5,714 bases of DNA, taken from Paracoccaceae bacterium. Lineage in GTDB: Bacteria; Pseudomonadota; Alphaproteobacteria; Rhodobacterales; Rhodobacteraceae. Below the pieces are notes generated by a model. That model was given only the letters and a program-made list of their open reading frames with translations. It ran no database searches and was not told where the DNA came from. The stretch covers positions 1 through 5,714 of the forward strand of contig WFQA01000134.1 of assembly GCA_015487255.1 (NCBI GenBank). The letters are read 5' to 3'. A program made the position numbers and the translations under genes. Shown here one piece after another: positions 1 through 5,452 of this stretch. How positions within the stretch are numbered: the first letter of the stretch is position 1; each line of letters begins with the position of its first letter.

Positions 1-480
1 TCGGCGGTCAATAACCAGGGCCGAGGCAAGCTGCTGGAAGGCGAGGAAGCGGCCCGGGTGCTGGATATTCTGAAAACCGACAGCAACCGCTGTTATGACA
101 ATTACGAGACGATGATTTCGGATGAAGGCCAAGACGGCCTGGCCCGCGAGTTGGCGCGGATGAACCTGCCGATGAATATCTATACGCAATGGTATTGGAA
201 GGTCGACCTGCACAACCTCTTCCACTTCCTCCGCCTGCGGGCCGACAGCCACGCGCAATACGAGATCCGCGTCTACGCCGACGCCATCTGCAAGATTATC
301 AAGGACTGGGTGCCAGCGGCATATGGCGCCTTTGAGGATTACCGCTTGGGCGGCGCGCAGTTCTCGGGGAAGGGGATGGAGGTGCTGCGCAGGATGCTTA
401 AAGGGGAGAAGGTGACGCAGGAAACCAGCGGCATGAGCGCAGGGGAATGGCGGGAATTAATGGGGAGTTTGGGGGGGTAA
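1..480 (+). CDS. thyX: Flavin-dependent thymidylate synthase ThyX, 3' part
   Basis: ThyX makes dTMP from dUMP in the cytoplasm, using FAD, NADPH and methylene-tetrahydrofolate; it replaces the unrelated ThyA. The frame is open from base 1 and ends with TAA, giving the last 159 residues of a protein that is usually about 300 residues long in this group. The recognisable ThyX C-terminal core is RELARMNLPMNIYTQWYWK at about residues 49-67 of the fragment, then LRLRADSHAQYEIRVYADAI at about 77-96, which contains the family's conserved Arg-Ala-Asp-Ser-His-Ala-Gln stretch that helps bind dUMP. The family motif RHR...S...RY lies upstream, outside the window, so it cannot be checked. The 3' end runs through a G7 tract just before the stop. 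It converges on the transposase gene across a REPIN. The wording of the fragment (NNQGRG, LEGEEAARVL) resembles Rhodobacter-type ThyX; that likeness is from memory. Confidence 0.95.
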   Translation, partial: SAVNNQGRGKLLEGEEAARVLDILKTDSNRCYDNYETMISDEGQDGLARELARMNLPMNIYTQWYWKVDLHNLFHFLRLRADSHAQYEIRVYADAICKIIKDWVPAAYGAFEDYRLGGAQFSGKGMEVLRRMLKGEKVTQETSGMSAGEWRELMGSLGG

Positions 481-523
481 ACAGCCATGCACCACACCAA
501 ATTGATTCGGCTATATATAAATT

Positions 524-595
524 CGTAGGGTGCGTGGTTTCCACGCACCGTTCCTTTTACCTCTGCAATGGTGCGTGGAAACCACGCACCCTACG
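524..595. repeat. REPIN: two REP palindromes in inverted orientation
   Basis: Bases 524-549 and 570-595 are perfect reverse complements over 26 bases, separated by 20 bases. Each half is itself a REP: a GTAG tetranucleotide followed by a palindrome with 9-base arms (GGTGCGTGG / CCACGCACC) and a 3-base loop. Left REP: GTAG 525-528, arms 529-537 and 541-549, loop TTT. Right REP, on the minus strand: arms 570-578 and 582-590, loop AAA read on plus, GTAG complement at 591-594. GTAG next to a palindrome is the known mark of REPs processed by RAYT transposases. The pair fills the gap between the converging thyX and transposase genes. Either half can fold as a hairpin, or the whole as one long hairpin. 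Confidence 0.93.
529..560 (+). terminator. Possible thyX terminator formed by the left REP
   Basis: The 9-base GC-rich stem of the left REP (529-549, loop TTT) lies 48 bases after the thyX stop and is followed by a pyrimidine-rich run, GTTCCTTTTA. This resembles a weak intrinsic terminator for thyX. The T run starts several bases after the stem and is broken, so the role is inferred. In the opposite direction the right REP stem has no T run after it. Confidence 0.35.
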
Positions 596-1061
596 CCCAC
601 TTTAGATCCCGGTGAATTGACGAATAGGGCCAATCGTTTGGATGTTTAACCAACCCGTGCTTCACCGGGTTCTTCCAGCAATATTCCACATGTGCGCGAA
701 AATCGTCGTCATCGCGAATATGATGTTCCCAATACCGCCGCTGCCAAATGCCACGCTCACCTCGCCGAAGGTGGCTGGCCCGGCGGTTGCCGACTTTAAC
801 CTGCCTGGAAAACCGCGCCTTGATAATCCGCCACCGGGTCGCGTAATCGCTGTCGCCCGAGGGCAATGTCAATACCGTATGCAAATGATCCGGCAAAACC
901 ACAATCGCGTTGATATAAAACGGGCGTTCTGAAATCGTGCGCATAAACGCATCCCGCAAGAAATCTATATGCCTGACCAAAACATCCGAACCACGGTTAT
1001 TCAATGTTACGGTAAAGAATATCTTTGCACCAGAAATGCGAGGGCGAACGTAATTCGACAT
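591..1061 (-). CDS. REP-associated tyrosine transposase (RAYT, Y1/HUH family)
   Basis: A 156-residue single-domain HUH nuclease related to IS200/IS605 TnpA. RAYTs cleave and rejoin single-stranded REP DNA through a 5'-phosphotyrosine link and are held responsible for REP spread. N-terminus: YVRPRISGAKIFFTVTLNNR (4-23), the usual RAYT opening. The metal-binding HUH pair is His59-Leu-His61 within VVLPDHLH; TRWRIIKARFSR (75-86) and IWQRRYWEHHIRD (105-117) follow; the nucleophile is Tyr127 in HVEYCWKNPVKHG, which lines up with Tyr115 of E. coli TnpA-REP (YafM). All catalytic residues are present, so it may be active. The C-terminus stops at HRDLKWA, where E. coli TnpA-REP continues with a further tail; the TAG stop lies inside the adjoining REP. 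The ATG is supported by the conserved N-terminus, although the AGGA before it touches the start codon. By my count bases 601-1020 are about 51% GC, against roughly 60% in sampled ilvD lines, with an AT-rich 5' end, which fits acquisition by transfer. Confidence 0.93.
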   Translation of the reverse strand: MSNYVRPRISGAKIFFTVTLNNRGSDVLVRHIDFLRDAFMRTISERPFYINAIVVLPDHLHTVLTLPSGDSDYATRWRIIKARFSRQVKVGNRRASHLRRGERGIWQRRYWEHHIRDDDDFRAHVEYCWKNPVKHGLVKHPNDWPYSSIHRDLKWA

Positions 1062-1095
1062 TCCTAAAATTCACGTAAAATTGTTAATATTTCGT

Positions 1096-1120
1096 GTAGG
1101 GTGCGTGGTCTCCACGCACC
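1096..1120 (+). repeat. Third REP copy, on the 5' side of the transposase gene
   Basis: GTAG at 1096-1099 is followed by the same 9-base arms as in the REPIN (1100-1108 and 1112-1120), with loop TCT instead of TTT; this is the only difference from the left REP over 25 bases. The bases just after it (GCTCC) also resemble those after the left REP (GTTCC), so it may be one half of a decayed REPIN. Its GTAG faces the transposase gene, as does that of the right REP of the REPIN, so the gene sits between two REPs in inverted orientation. It lies 25 bases past the permease stop codon and could also act as an mRNA 3'-end hairpin for that gene. Confidence 0.92.
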
Positions 1121-1145
1121 GCTCCAGATTTCGGAGGGGTTTGTC

Positions 1146-2486
1146 TTAACGCCCCATATCCATATCATCCTTGCCCATCTCCATATGCATGCTGCCATCG
1201 GCATCGGTATGGGTGATCATAAACAGCCGCTGGGCAAGCAGTATCGCGGTAAAACCAAGCAGGGAAACCACGATCACCAGCGGGTCGCTCTGAAATTTCA
1301 TCACGATAAATGTGCCCAAGATTATCACATCCAGTATAATGGCAATCATCGGAATGGCCGGGTTGGCCCCGGTTTCCTTGCGCAGATAGCGCAACAGGCC
1401 CCAATGGATGACGATATCCATCAACAGATAAAATATCGCCCCCATCGCCGCGATCCGGGTCAGATCAAACAAAACAGTCAGGGTGATGGCCAGCACCACG
1501 GTAAACACCAGCGCCGGGTTGCGAACACCTTTGTAAAACTGCGGCAGTTGCTTCATGCTGCTCAGCATGGCCAGCATTCTGGAGGCCGAAAAAACGCTGG
1601 CGATCAGCCCCGAAACCGTGGCGACAATCGCCAGCAGCACAGTAAATATCAGCCCGTAATCGCCAAAAGCCGGGCGGGCGGCGGCGGCGAGCGCATAATC
1701 CTTGGCTTCAACGATTTGCGCCACGCTCAGGTTGCTGGCCACCGAAAACGCCAGCAAGGTATAAAGCACGGTGCAGATGATGATCGAGGCAATGATCGAG
1801 CGCCCGAGATTGCGGTGCGGGTCAATGATATCACCCCCCTGATTGGTGATGGTGGTAAACCCCTTGAAAGCCAGAATTGACAGCGCCAATGCGGCGATAA
1901 AGTTAAAAGCGCCCCCTGTCGTGGCCTGCCCGCTGCGTTCGCCACCGGCCAGCGCTCCAAGGTCGGCAAAAGCCAGCCCGCCCAAGGCCAGCACCGCAAT
2001 GCCGGTAATCTTGATAACCGCCGTCAGGTTTGCGGTGCGCTCAATGGTTTTGTTGCCGGAAATATTGACCAGATAAGCCAGCCCGATCAGCAACACCCCA
2101 AGCAGCGGCACCAATATTGTGGTATTTTCGACCTCGAACAGCCGCAATGTATAGGTGCCGAATGTGCGGGCCACCAGGCTTTCGGCGATCACCATTGACA
2201 CATACATCAGCAATGAAAACGTGCCCGCCATGGTGCCCGGCCCATAAGCCTTGCGCAAAAACATCGCCACCCCGCCCGATGAAGGGTAGGCGTTGGAAAA
2301 CTTGACATAAGAATAGGCGCTAAAGCCGATCACCACCGCTCCGGCCATAAAGGCCAGCGGAAACAGCGAGCCTACCAGCTCGGCTATTTGCCCCATCAGC
2401 ACAAATATCCCCGCCCCGATCATCACCCCGGTGCCCAGCGAGACCGAGCCGATCAGCGAGAGTTTGTTTTTGGAGCCCTGTTTCAT
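1146..2486 (-). CDS. APC-family amino acid permease
   Basis: An inner-membrane secondary transporter of the amino acid-polyamine-organocation superfamily, 446 residues from the chosen start, the usual size for a 12-helix member. The first helix carries the substrate-binding glycine motif GTGVMIGAGIF (18-28). Further hydrophobic segments lie at about 41-58, 86-104, 122-141, 155-173, 195-210, 229-250, 278-300, 323-340, 345-362, 376-396 and 402-419. NQGGDIIDPHRNLGRSI (215-231) is the typical loop after helix 6, and SASRMLAML (300-308) is also family-like. I start at the ATG at 2486 because GAGGGG lies 10 bases upstream (2497-2502) and the APC homology begins right after it; an ATG at 2549 would add 21 unconvincing residues. 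The last 21 residues (426-446) are unusually rich in Met, Asp and His. The substrate is unknown. It diverges from ilvD across 173 bases. Confidence 0.88.
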   Translation of the reverse strand: MKQGSKNKLSLIGSVSLGTGVMIGAGIFVLMGQIAELVGSLFPLAFMAGAVVIGFSAYSYVKFSNAYPSSGGVAMFLRKAYGPGTMAGTFSLLMYVSMVIAESLVARTFGTYTLRLFEVENTTILVPLLGVLLIGLAYLVNISGNKTIERTANLTAVIKITGIAVLALGGLAFADLGALAGGERSGQATTGGAFNFIAALALSILAFKGFTTITNQGGDIIDPHRNLGRSIIASIIICTVLYTLLAFSVASNLSVAQIVEAKDYALAAAARPAFGDYGLIFTVLLAIVATVSGLIASVFSASRMLAMLSSMKQLPQFYKGVRNPALVFTVVLAITLTVLFDLTRIAAMGAIFYLLMDIVIHWGLLRYLRKETGANPAIPMIAIILDVIILGTFIVMKFQSDPLVIVVSLLGFTAILLAQRLFMITHTDADGSMHMEMGKDDMDMGR

Positions 2487-2496
2487 GTGGATGTAT

Positions 2497-2502
2497 CCCC
2501 TC
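2497..2502 (-). promoter_or_regulatory. Ribosome binding site deciding the permease start
   Basis: Read on the minus strand this is GAGGGG, 10 bases before the ATG at 2486. No comparable purine run precedes the longer in-frame start at 2549, which favours the 446-residue form. Confidence 0.6.
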
Positions 2503-2519
2503 GTATGTATCAATGCGCC

Positions 2520-2534
2520 AACCATGGCATGGTT
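2520..2534. promoter_or_regulatory. Inverted repeat in the divergent permease-ilvD region, possible operator
   Basis: AACCATG and CATGGTT are perfect 7-base arms around a single central base. The site lies 34 bases upstream of the chosen permease ATG and 125 bases upstream of ilvD, where a dimeric regulator of the permease or of both genes could bind. No regulator gene is in the window and the match to any known operator is not established; the function is inferred from symmetry and position. Confidence 0.35.
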
Positions 2535-2604
2535 ATCCCGGCAGGGCAAATGAATGTGCCGGCTTCCGGTTCCGGCTTTGGGGGTGTGCCGATCCCTCTG
2601 GCCC

Positions 2605-2635
2605 TTTCCCCCGTGCCTGTGCTAATCGGGGGAAA
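2605..2635 (+). promoter_or_regulatory. Stem-loop just upstream of ilvD
   Basis: TTTCCCCCG (2605-2613) and CGGGGGAAA (2627-2635) are perfect 9-base arms with a 13-base loop. The structure ends 24 bases before the ilvD start codon and 12 bases before its ribosome binding site. If the transcript starts upstream, it would form a stable hairpin in the leader; it could also be a protein-binding site. No T run follows, so it is not a simple terminator. Confidence 0.5.
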
Positions 2636-2647
2636 ACCAGTCAACAC

Positions 2648-2653
2648 AAGGGA
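2648..2653 (+). promoter_or_regulatory. Ribosome binding site of ilvD
   Basis: AAGGGA lies 6 bases before the ATG at 2660. It supports that ATG, which also begins the conserved IlvD N-terminus. Confidence 0.6.
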
Positions 2654-2659
2654 TGATCC

Positions 2660-4492
2660 ATGCCACATTACCGCTCTCGCACCTCGACCCACGGCCGCAA
2701 CATGGCAGGCGCGCGCGGCCTCTGGCGGGCCACCGGCATGCAGGATGGCGATTTTGGCAAGCCGATCATTGCCGTGGTCAATTCCTTTACGCAATTCGTG
2801 CCCGGCCATGTGCACCTGAAGGATATGGGCCAGCTGGTGGCAGGTGAGATCGAAAAGGCCGGCGGGGTGGCCAAGGAGTTCAACACCATTGCGGTGGATG
2901 ACGGTATCGCCATGGGCCATGACGGCATGCTCTACAGCCTGCCCTCGCGCGAGGTGATCGCCGATAGCGTGGAATATATGGTAAATGCCCATTGTGCCGA
3001 CGCGATGGTGTGTATTTCGAATTGCGACAAGATCACGCCGGGCATGTTGATGGCCGCGATGCGGCTCAACATTCCGGCGATCTTTGTTTCCGGCGGGCCG
3101 ATGGAGGCGGGCAAGGTCACCATAGATGATCTGGAGCGCAAGATTGACCTGATTGATGCGATGATTTCAGCGGCGGATAACAGCTACAGTGATCAGCAGG
3201 TGGCTGATATGGAGGCCGCCGCCTGCCCGACCTGCGGCTCTTGCTCGGGCATGTTCACCGCCAATTCAATGAACTGCCTTGCCGAGGCGCTGGGGCTGGC
3301 GCTGCCGGGCAATGGCTCCATGCTGGCCACCCACGCTGACCGCAAGCGGCTGTTTGAGGAATGTGGCGCGCGGATTGTGGACATCACCAAACGGCACTAT
3401 GAGGGCAACGAGAAGGGGTTGTTGCCACGGGATGTGGCCAGCTTCAAAGCGTTTGAAAACGCGATGACGCTGGATATTTCCATGGGGGGGTCTACCAACA
3501 CCGTGCTGCACTTGCTGGCGATGGCCTATGAGGGTGAGGTTGATTTCACAATGCAGGATATCGACCGGCTCTCGCGCGAGGTGCCGGTTTTGTGCAAGGT
3601 GGCGCCTTCGATTGCCAATGTGCATATGGAGGATATCCACCGTGCGGGTGGCATTATGGGGATACTTGGCGAGTTGAACCGCGCCGGGCTGATCCATGCT
3701 GACCTGCCAACCGTGCATAGCGAAACCCTTGGCCATGCGCTGGCCAAGTGGGACATCGCGGTGAGCAATGAACCGGAGGTGGAGCAGTTTTTCAAAGCCG
3801 CGCCGGGGGGCGTGCGCACGGTTGAGGCGTTTTCAACCGAGAACCGCTACAAGGCGCTGGACCGCGACCGGGTGGGCGGGATCATCCGCAGCAGGGAAAA
3901 CGCCTTTTCGCAAGATGGCGGGTTGGCGGTGCTGAGTGGCAATATCGCGCTGGATGGCTGCATTGTAAAAACCGCCGGTGTGGATGACAGCAACCTGGTG
4001 TTCACCGGCCCGGCGCGGGTGTTTGAGAGCCAGGACAGCGCGGTGAGTGCCATTCTGACCGGCAAGGTGCTGGAGGGCGAGGTTGTGGTGATCGTTTATG
4101 AGGGGCCACAGGGCGGGCCGGGCATGCAGGAAATGCTGTATCCGACCAGCTATCTGAAATCCAAAGGGCTGGGCAAGAAATGCGCTTTGCTGACCGATGG
4201 GCGGTTTTCGGGTGGCACTTCGGGGCTTTCCATTGGCCATGTTTCGCCGGAAGCGGCCGAGGGCGGGCTGATCGGGCTGGTTGAAACCGGCGATATTATC
4301 GAGATCGACATTCCGGGGCGCAGCATTAACCTGGCGGTGAGTGAGGATGTGCTTGAAACACGCCGCGCCGCCAAAGGGACCTTGCCATGGCTGCCAAGTG
4401 AGAAGCGGGCACGGAAGGTTTCAACCGCACTGAAAGCCTATGCGGCCTTTGCCAGTTCCGCCGCCTTGGGGGCTGTGCGGCGGTTGCCCTAG
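2660..4492 (+). CDS. ilvD: Dihydroxy-acid dehydratase IlvD
   Basis: IlvD dehydrates 2,3-dihydroxy-3-methylbutanoate and 2,3-dihydroxy-3-methylpentanoate to the 2-keto acids that precede valine (and leucine) and isoleucine. It is a cytoplasmic iron-sulfur, Mg-dependent enzyme. The protein is 610 residues, against 616 in E. coli, and complete. It opens with the typical YRSRTSTHGRNMAGAR (4-19). Numbering matches the E. coli enzyme: Asp81 (Mg); Cys122-Asp123-Lys124 in SNCDKITPGM (cluster ligand, Mg ligand and the lysine that is carboxylated); Cys195 in CPTCGSCSGMF (189-199); Glu491 (Mg) just after GPQGGPGMQ; and Ser517, the catalytic base, in DGRFSGGTSG (513-522). All key residues are intact. A third cysteine, Cys192, sits in the CxxCxxC stretch, so the cluster type (2Fe-2S or 4Fe-4S) is not settled by sequence. 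It appears to be transcribed alone: the permease is divergent and a 303-base hairpin-rich gap follows. Confidence 0.98.
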   Translation: MPHYRSRTSTHGRNMAGARGLWRATGMQDGDFGKPIIAVVNSFTQFVPGHVHLKDMGQLVAGEIEKAGGVAKEFNTIAVDDGIAMGHDGMLYSLPSREVIADSVEYMVNAHCADAMVCISNCDKITPGMLMAAMRLNIPAIFVSGGPMEAGKVTIDDLERKIDLIDAMISAADNSYSDQQVADMEAAACPTCGSCSGMFTANSMNCLAEALGLALPGNGSMLATHADRKRLFEECGARIVDITKRHYEGNEKGLLPRDVASFKAFENAMTLDISMGGSTNTVLHLLAMAYEGEVDFTMQDIDRLSREVPVLCKVAPSIANVHMEDIHRAGGIMGILGELNRAGLIHADLPTVHSETLGHALAKWDIAVSNEPEVEQFFKAAPGGVRTVEAFSTENRYKALDRDRVGGIIRSRENAFSQDGGLAVLSGNIALDGCIVKTAGVDDSNLVFTGPARVFESQDSAVSAILTGKVLEGEVVVIVYEGPQGGPGMQEMLYPTSYLKSKGLGKKCALLTDGRFSGGTSGLSIGHVSPEAAEGGLIGLVETGDIIEIDIPGRSINLAVSEDVLETRRAAKGTLPWLPSEKRARKVSTALKAYAAFASSAALGAVRRLP

Positions 4493-4553
4493 GACCGCCG
4501 AGCGCAGCGAGGCCATCGGCGTCGCCAGACACCGTTCAGCTTTGCTGATAAGG

Positions 4554-4622
4554 TGCCTTTGCCGAGTGGGGCTTCAGCCCCGCAGAGGCAAAGGCAGGCT
4601 TGCCGGAATATCGGGTTTTTTT
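4554..4622 (+). terminator. Large stem-loop followed by a T run, possible ilvD terminator
   Basis: TGCCTTTGCC (4554-4563) and GGCAAAGGCA (4587-4596) form a perfect 10-base outer stem around an inner hairpin GGGGCTTCAGCCCC (4568-4581). A run of seven T follows at 4616-4622. The structure is strong, but the T run begins 20 bases after the stem, so this is not a standard intrinsic terminator. It lies 61 bases after the ilvD stop. Confidence 0.35.
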
Positions 4623-4646
4623 ACTGCAGCGCTGCAGGGTGCCCTC

Positions 4647-4684
4647 CGTTTGCGAATTGTTGCTTGCGCAACAATCCACAAACG
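4647..4684. repeat. Two-part hairpin inside the ilvD-ccmA element
   Basis: The inner stem ATTGTTGC / GCAACAAT (4656-4663 and 4668-4675) has a 4-base loop TTGC. The outer stem CGTTTG / CAAACG (4647-4652 and 4679-4684) is separated from it by a symmetric 3x3 internal loop. The pairing is perfect in both segments, which is hard to explain by chance in 38 bases. Confidence 0.6.
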
Positions 4685-4739
4685 TTTGGGCCATGGCCTC
4701 GCTTCGCTCGGCGGGAGTGTGGCAAAGCTTATCGGACCA

Positions 4740-4753
4740 CTTCATATATGAAG
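4740..4753. promoter_or_regulatory. Palindrome upstream of ccmA, possible operator or promoter part
   Basis: CTTCATATATGAAG is a perfect 14-base palindrome ending 42 bases before the ccmA start. It overlaps the right arm of a wider inverted repeat, AAAGCTT (4724-4730) with AAGCTTT (4751-4757). The AT-rich centre and position suit a promoter or regulator site for the ccm operon, but no convincing -35/-10 pair can be assigned. Confidence 0.3.
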
Positions 4754-4795
4754 CTTTCTCTTCCCACCGCTGCTTTGATAGGATAGATCATTCGC

Positions 4796-5452
4796 ATGAC
4801 GCTTATCGTTTCCAACCTTTCCTGCCAGCGTGGTGGCCGCATGATATTCGACCGGCTTTCGTTGCAAATCGCACCGGGAGAGGCGGTGTTGCTGCGCGGG
4901 CCAAACGGGGCGGGCAAATCCACCCTTTTGCGGGTCATAGCCGGGTTGCTCCCTGCCCGGCGTGGCGAGATCAGCCTGAACGGAACCCCCAATGGTGATA
5001 CGGATGAGTTTCAGGGCCAAATCACCTATTCCGGCCATCTTGACGCGATCAAACCCCAACTCACCGTGGCTGAAAACCTGCGCTTCTGGGCCGAGCTGTT
5101 TGATGTCGGCAGTGTTGACAAAACCATGCAGGATTTCCATCTGGATGAAATCGCCGACCGCCCGGCCTATAGCTGCTCGGCCGGGCAAAAGCGCCGCCTC
5201 GGGCTGGCGCGTATCGCGGTTACCAGCCGCCCGCTCTGGCTGCTTGATGAGCCGACCGTTTCGCTCGATACCGAGACCAGCAAGCGCTTTGCCGCCACGA
5301 TTGATGCCCATTGCGCCAATGGCGGCATGGCGTTCATTGCCACCCATATCGATCTCGGGCTGGCCGTCAGCCGCAGCTATGAAATGCAAGCCTATACGTA
5401 TAGTGCTGAATCCGAGGAATTTGACCCGTTTCTGACCGGGGATTGGCAATGA
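4796..5452 (+). CDS. ccmA: Cytochrome c maturation ABC transporter ATP-binding subunit CcmA
   Basis: CcmA is the cytoplasmic ATPase of the CcmABCD complex (System I). Its ATP hydrolysis is needed to release haem-loaded CcmE so that haem can be attached to periplasmic apocytochromes c. The protein is 218 residues, close to the normal size. Walker A is GPNGAGKST (35-43); the Q-loop region follows, with YSGHLDAIKPQLTVAENLRFW (78-98), which is characteristic of CcmA; the signature is CSAGQKRR (127-134), the CcmA form of LSGGQ; Walker B is LWLLDEP (147-153); and the switch histidine is His184 in IATHIDLGL. The ATG at 4796 fits the conserved N-terminal start (LIVSNLSCQRGGR), though only a weak AGGA lies upstream at some distance. 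Its stop overlaps the ccmB start by ATGA, so the two are translationally coupled. Its promoter is expected in the 80 bases after the hairpin element. Confidence 0.96.
   Translation: MTLIVSNLSCQRGGRMIFDRLSLQIAPGEAVLLRGPNGAGKSTLLRVIAGLLPARRGEISLNGTPNGDTDEFQGQITYSGHLDAIKPQLTVAENLRFWAELFDVGSVDKTMQDFHLDEIADRPAYSCSAGQKRRLGLARIAVTSRPLWLLDEPTVSLDTETSKRFAATIDAHCANGGMAFIATHIDLGLAVSRSYEMQAYTYSAESEEFDPFLTGDWQ

Larger units (their letters stand above)
524..1120. mobile_element. REP-RAYT-REP unit
   Basis: The transposase gene and its three matching REPs form one block of about 600 bases, inserted between thyX and the permease gene. The two REPs next to the gene (570-594 and 1096-1120) are inverted to each other with GTAG pointing inwards, as left and right ends would be. 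Both ends are abutted by AT-rich flanks (CTATATATAAATTC on the left; TTAATATTTCGT inside the right edge). No target-site duplication is visible, which is expected for this class. The boundaries are inferred from the repeats. Confidence 0.7.
4495..4714. repeat. Hairpin-rich MITE-like element with 22-base terminal inverted repeats
   Basis: The gap between ilvD and ccmA is 303 bases (4493-4795) and has no credible gene. Its first 220 bases are bounded by inverted repeats: 4495-4516 (starting CCGCCGAGCG) and 4693-4714 are reverse complements at 21 of 22 positions. Between them lie several hairpins: GGCG/CGCC at 4517-4525; TCAGC/GCTGA with loop TTT at 4536-4548; a large one at 4554-4596; the perfect palindrome CTGCAGCGCTGCAG at 4624-4637; and a two-part hairpin at 4647-4684. 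The left repeat starts two bases after the ilvD stop. No flanking target duplication is evident. This is a candidate non-autonomous repeat element or structured intergenic RNA; the family is not one I can name. Confidence 0.6.

Noticed and set aside
642..932. A 96-codon plus-strand frame opposite the transposase
   Set aside because: It is antisense to a gene with clear HUH and Tyr motifs, and has no features of its own.
524..1120. A CRISPR array made of the three repeats
   Set aside because: There are only three copies, in mixed orientation and uneven spacing, with a transposase gene between two of them; this is a REP arrangement.
1101..1880. A 259-codon plus-strand frame, very rich in His, Gln and Gly
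   Set aside because: It is antisense to the permease gene, which has full family motifs; the odd composition is the product of reading hydrophobic codons backwards.
2529..2690. A possible leader peptide before ilvD (frame reading VPIPLALSPVPVLIGG, with Val, Leu and Ile codons within the hairpin loop), suggesting attenuation
   Set aside because: The frame does not stop before ilvD; it runs on into the gene in another frame. There is no terminator-like hairpin with a T run, so classic attenuation is not supported.
2510..2992. A 160-codon minus-strand frame across the ilvD start
   Set aside because: It is antisense to the conserved IlvD N-terminus and has no recognisable domain.
4536..4745. 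A 69-codon open frame on the minus strand inside the ilvD-ccmA gap
   Set aside because: It is composed almost wholly of the inverted-repeat and hairpin sequence, has no ribosome binding site and resembles no protein family.
4493..4795. A tRNA gene or known riboswitch in the hairpin-rich gap
   Set aside because: No acceptor, T-loop or anticodon pattern is visible and no riboswitch core is recognisable to me; the structure is best left as an unnamed element.
4742..5449. A 235-codon minus-strand frame opposite ccmA
   Set aside because: It is antisense to ccmA, which has every ABC ATPase motif.
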